Assembly (NCBI GenBank): GCA_013399855.1
Contig: VXAY01002371.1
Coordinates: 2,567,432-2,631,431 of the forward strand
Source: Oxyruncus cristatus
Lineage: Eukaryota; Chordata; Aves; Passeriformes; Cotingidae
Length of the DNA: 64,000 nucleotides
Direction: 5' to 3'
In this document: in pieces, positions 63,201-64,000 of the stretch
Position numbering within the stretch: the stretch's first letter is position 1
Layout: each line of letters begins with the position of its first letter
Position numbers and translations under genes: made by a program
Notes under the pieces: generated by a model
Told to the model about the DNA's origin: nothing
Databases searched by the model: none
What the model saw: the letters and a program-made list of their open reading frames with translations, nothing else

Positions 63201-64000
63201 TTGTACTACATCTTTCTTAAGTCCATATTGCTTATAGCCATCTTGATTTTTCTACTTTGAACATAAACATTTCAAAAACTGACATTCAGATGCCTATACC
63301 ACTGTTCAAGAATATCTCCTCAACCGGGGTACCAAATCCTGCTGCCCTGTGCATGTTATGTCCAACATGAAAATTGTCATTATGTCTTGAAAATGTGGAA
63401 AGTAGTCTAACCTGTGACATAAGAAATATGTGAGACAAATGTTTTGGAGACAAGGAATAATCATCTGACACAATAGTTTTCAGACTGTTCTCTCCTTGCA
63501 TTTTTAGAGTATCTAGTAAACACAGAAGAAGATTGCATTTCCCACAGTGGTGTTTTTTCTACATTAACTTTTAATGACTCTGTAATGATTGTATGGAATT
63601 ACTGTCCTGCAGGTGGTAAAAAGGTAATTTCTTTATATCATTTTAATGGTTCAGAACAGATGTGCTTGCTAATCTTCTTGCCAGCTAGATGCTATTATGA
63701 TGTCTGTACACTACAGTACTTTTGACCATGGTCTACTCTCCATTTCCAATTAACTCTGTGGGAATTCTTCTACTTAAGCATGAGTAGGATCAGGCTCTTT
63801 GCTGTTGAAGAGGCTCTAGAGAAGCGTGAATATCTTTTCACTGACAAAAATCAAGAGAAGAATGAATAAGTGTCTGTCCCACCAATGGAATCATCAGGAG
63901 GTTTCCTTAATTTTGCAAGATTACAGCTTCTAGCTTTTAAATGAGGGATAGTGTCACTATTGCAAGGCAGAGAGGTTACTCCTTTAATAGTTTTAAACTA
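60289..64000. other. Intergenic DNA with possible ancient LINE debris
   Basis: No gene recognised. Stretches at about 61730-62100 and 62560-63020 have wording that faintly recalls the reverse complement of old CR1-type LINEs (for example 'gggaatttcacagcttccctg' and 'cttaacaaagtcaacaag'). The resemblance is weak and only from memory. The 105-codon minus frame at 62092-62409 is not recognised. Confidence 0.3.

Noticed and set aside
1..64000. CRISPR arrays, tRNA or rRNA genes, bacterial operons
   Set aside because: No direct-repeat/spacer arrays, no cloverleaf or rRNA-like sequence seen, and spliced genes plus LINE and LTR remnants show this is vertebrate nuclear DNA.

Overview
This window is vertebrate nuclear DNA, almost certainly from a bird. 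It is AT-rich and gene-poor, with spliced genes, 3' ends of CR1 LINEs (tandem ATTCTATG-type tails) and LTRs of avian endogenous-retrovirus type. The VIP precursor is clearly avian: PHI begins [16 protein letters not shown] and VIP carries the SRFRKQ and NSVLT variants. It does not look like chicken as I remember that sequence (small differences in the N-terminal and C-terminal propeptide), but I could not align it.

Two genes are supported, both on the + strand, in the MYCT1-VIP order known from other amniotes. (1) MYCT1: the last coding exon is at 16840-17372, with its 3' UTR downstream. The first coding exon was not found, so everything left of 16840 is treated as MYCT1 intron and/or upstream DNA. 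(2) VIP: the complete gene runs from about 33710 to 40440. It has seven exons, six of them coding: signal peptide, N-terminal propeptide, PHI, VIP, C-terminal propeptide, and a last exon with two codons plus stop. The spliced frame encodes 198 residues. A TATA box and a cAMP response element lie at the expected distances upstream of exon 1, inside a CpG-rich region that is broken by an assembly gap.

Layout: 1-16839 is AT-rich non-coding DNA with a CR1 tail, one LTR-like element on + and one solo LTR on -. 16840-about 19790 is MYCT1 exon 2 and 3' UTR. About 19790-31640 is intergenic and holds a + strand solo LTR and short tandem repeats. 31640-34920 is a CpG-rich domain leading into the VIP promoter and first exons. 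34920-40440 is the rest of VIP. 40440-64000 has no recognisable gene; it holds a solo LTR with a perfect target-site duplication, a CR1 tail, a (TTTTA)n tract beside a second assembly gap, and perhaps very old LINE debris.

No bacterial-type system, RNA gene or CRISPR array is present, and I found no convincing undescribed system. The points most worth a second look are the missing amidation glycine after PHI, the frame-neutral PHI cassette exon, an unexplained 132-codon ORF in VIP intron 4, and a separate CpG island 1.6-2 kb upstream of VIP.
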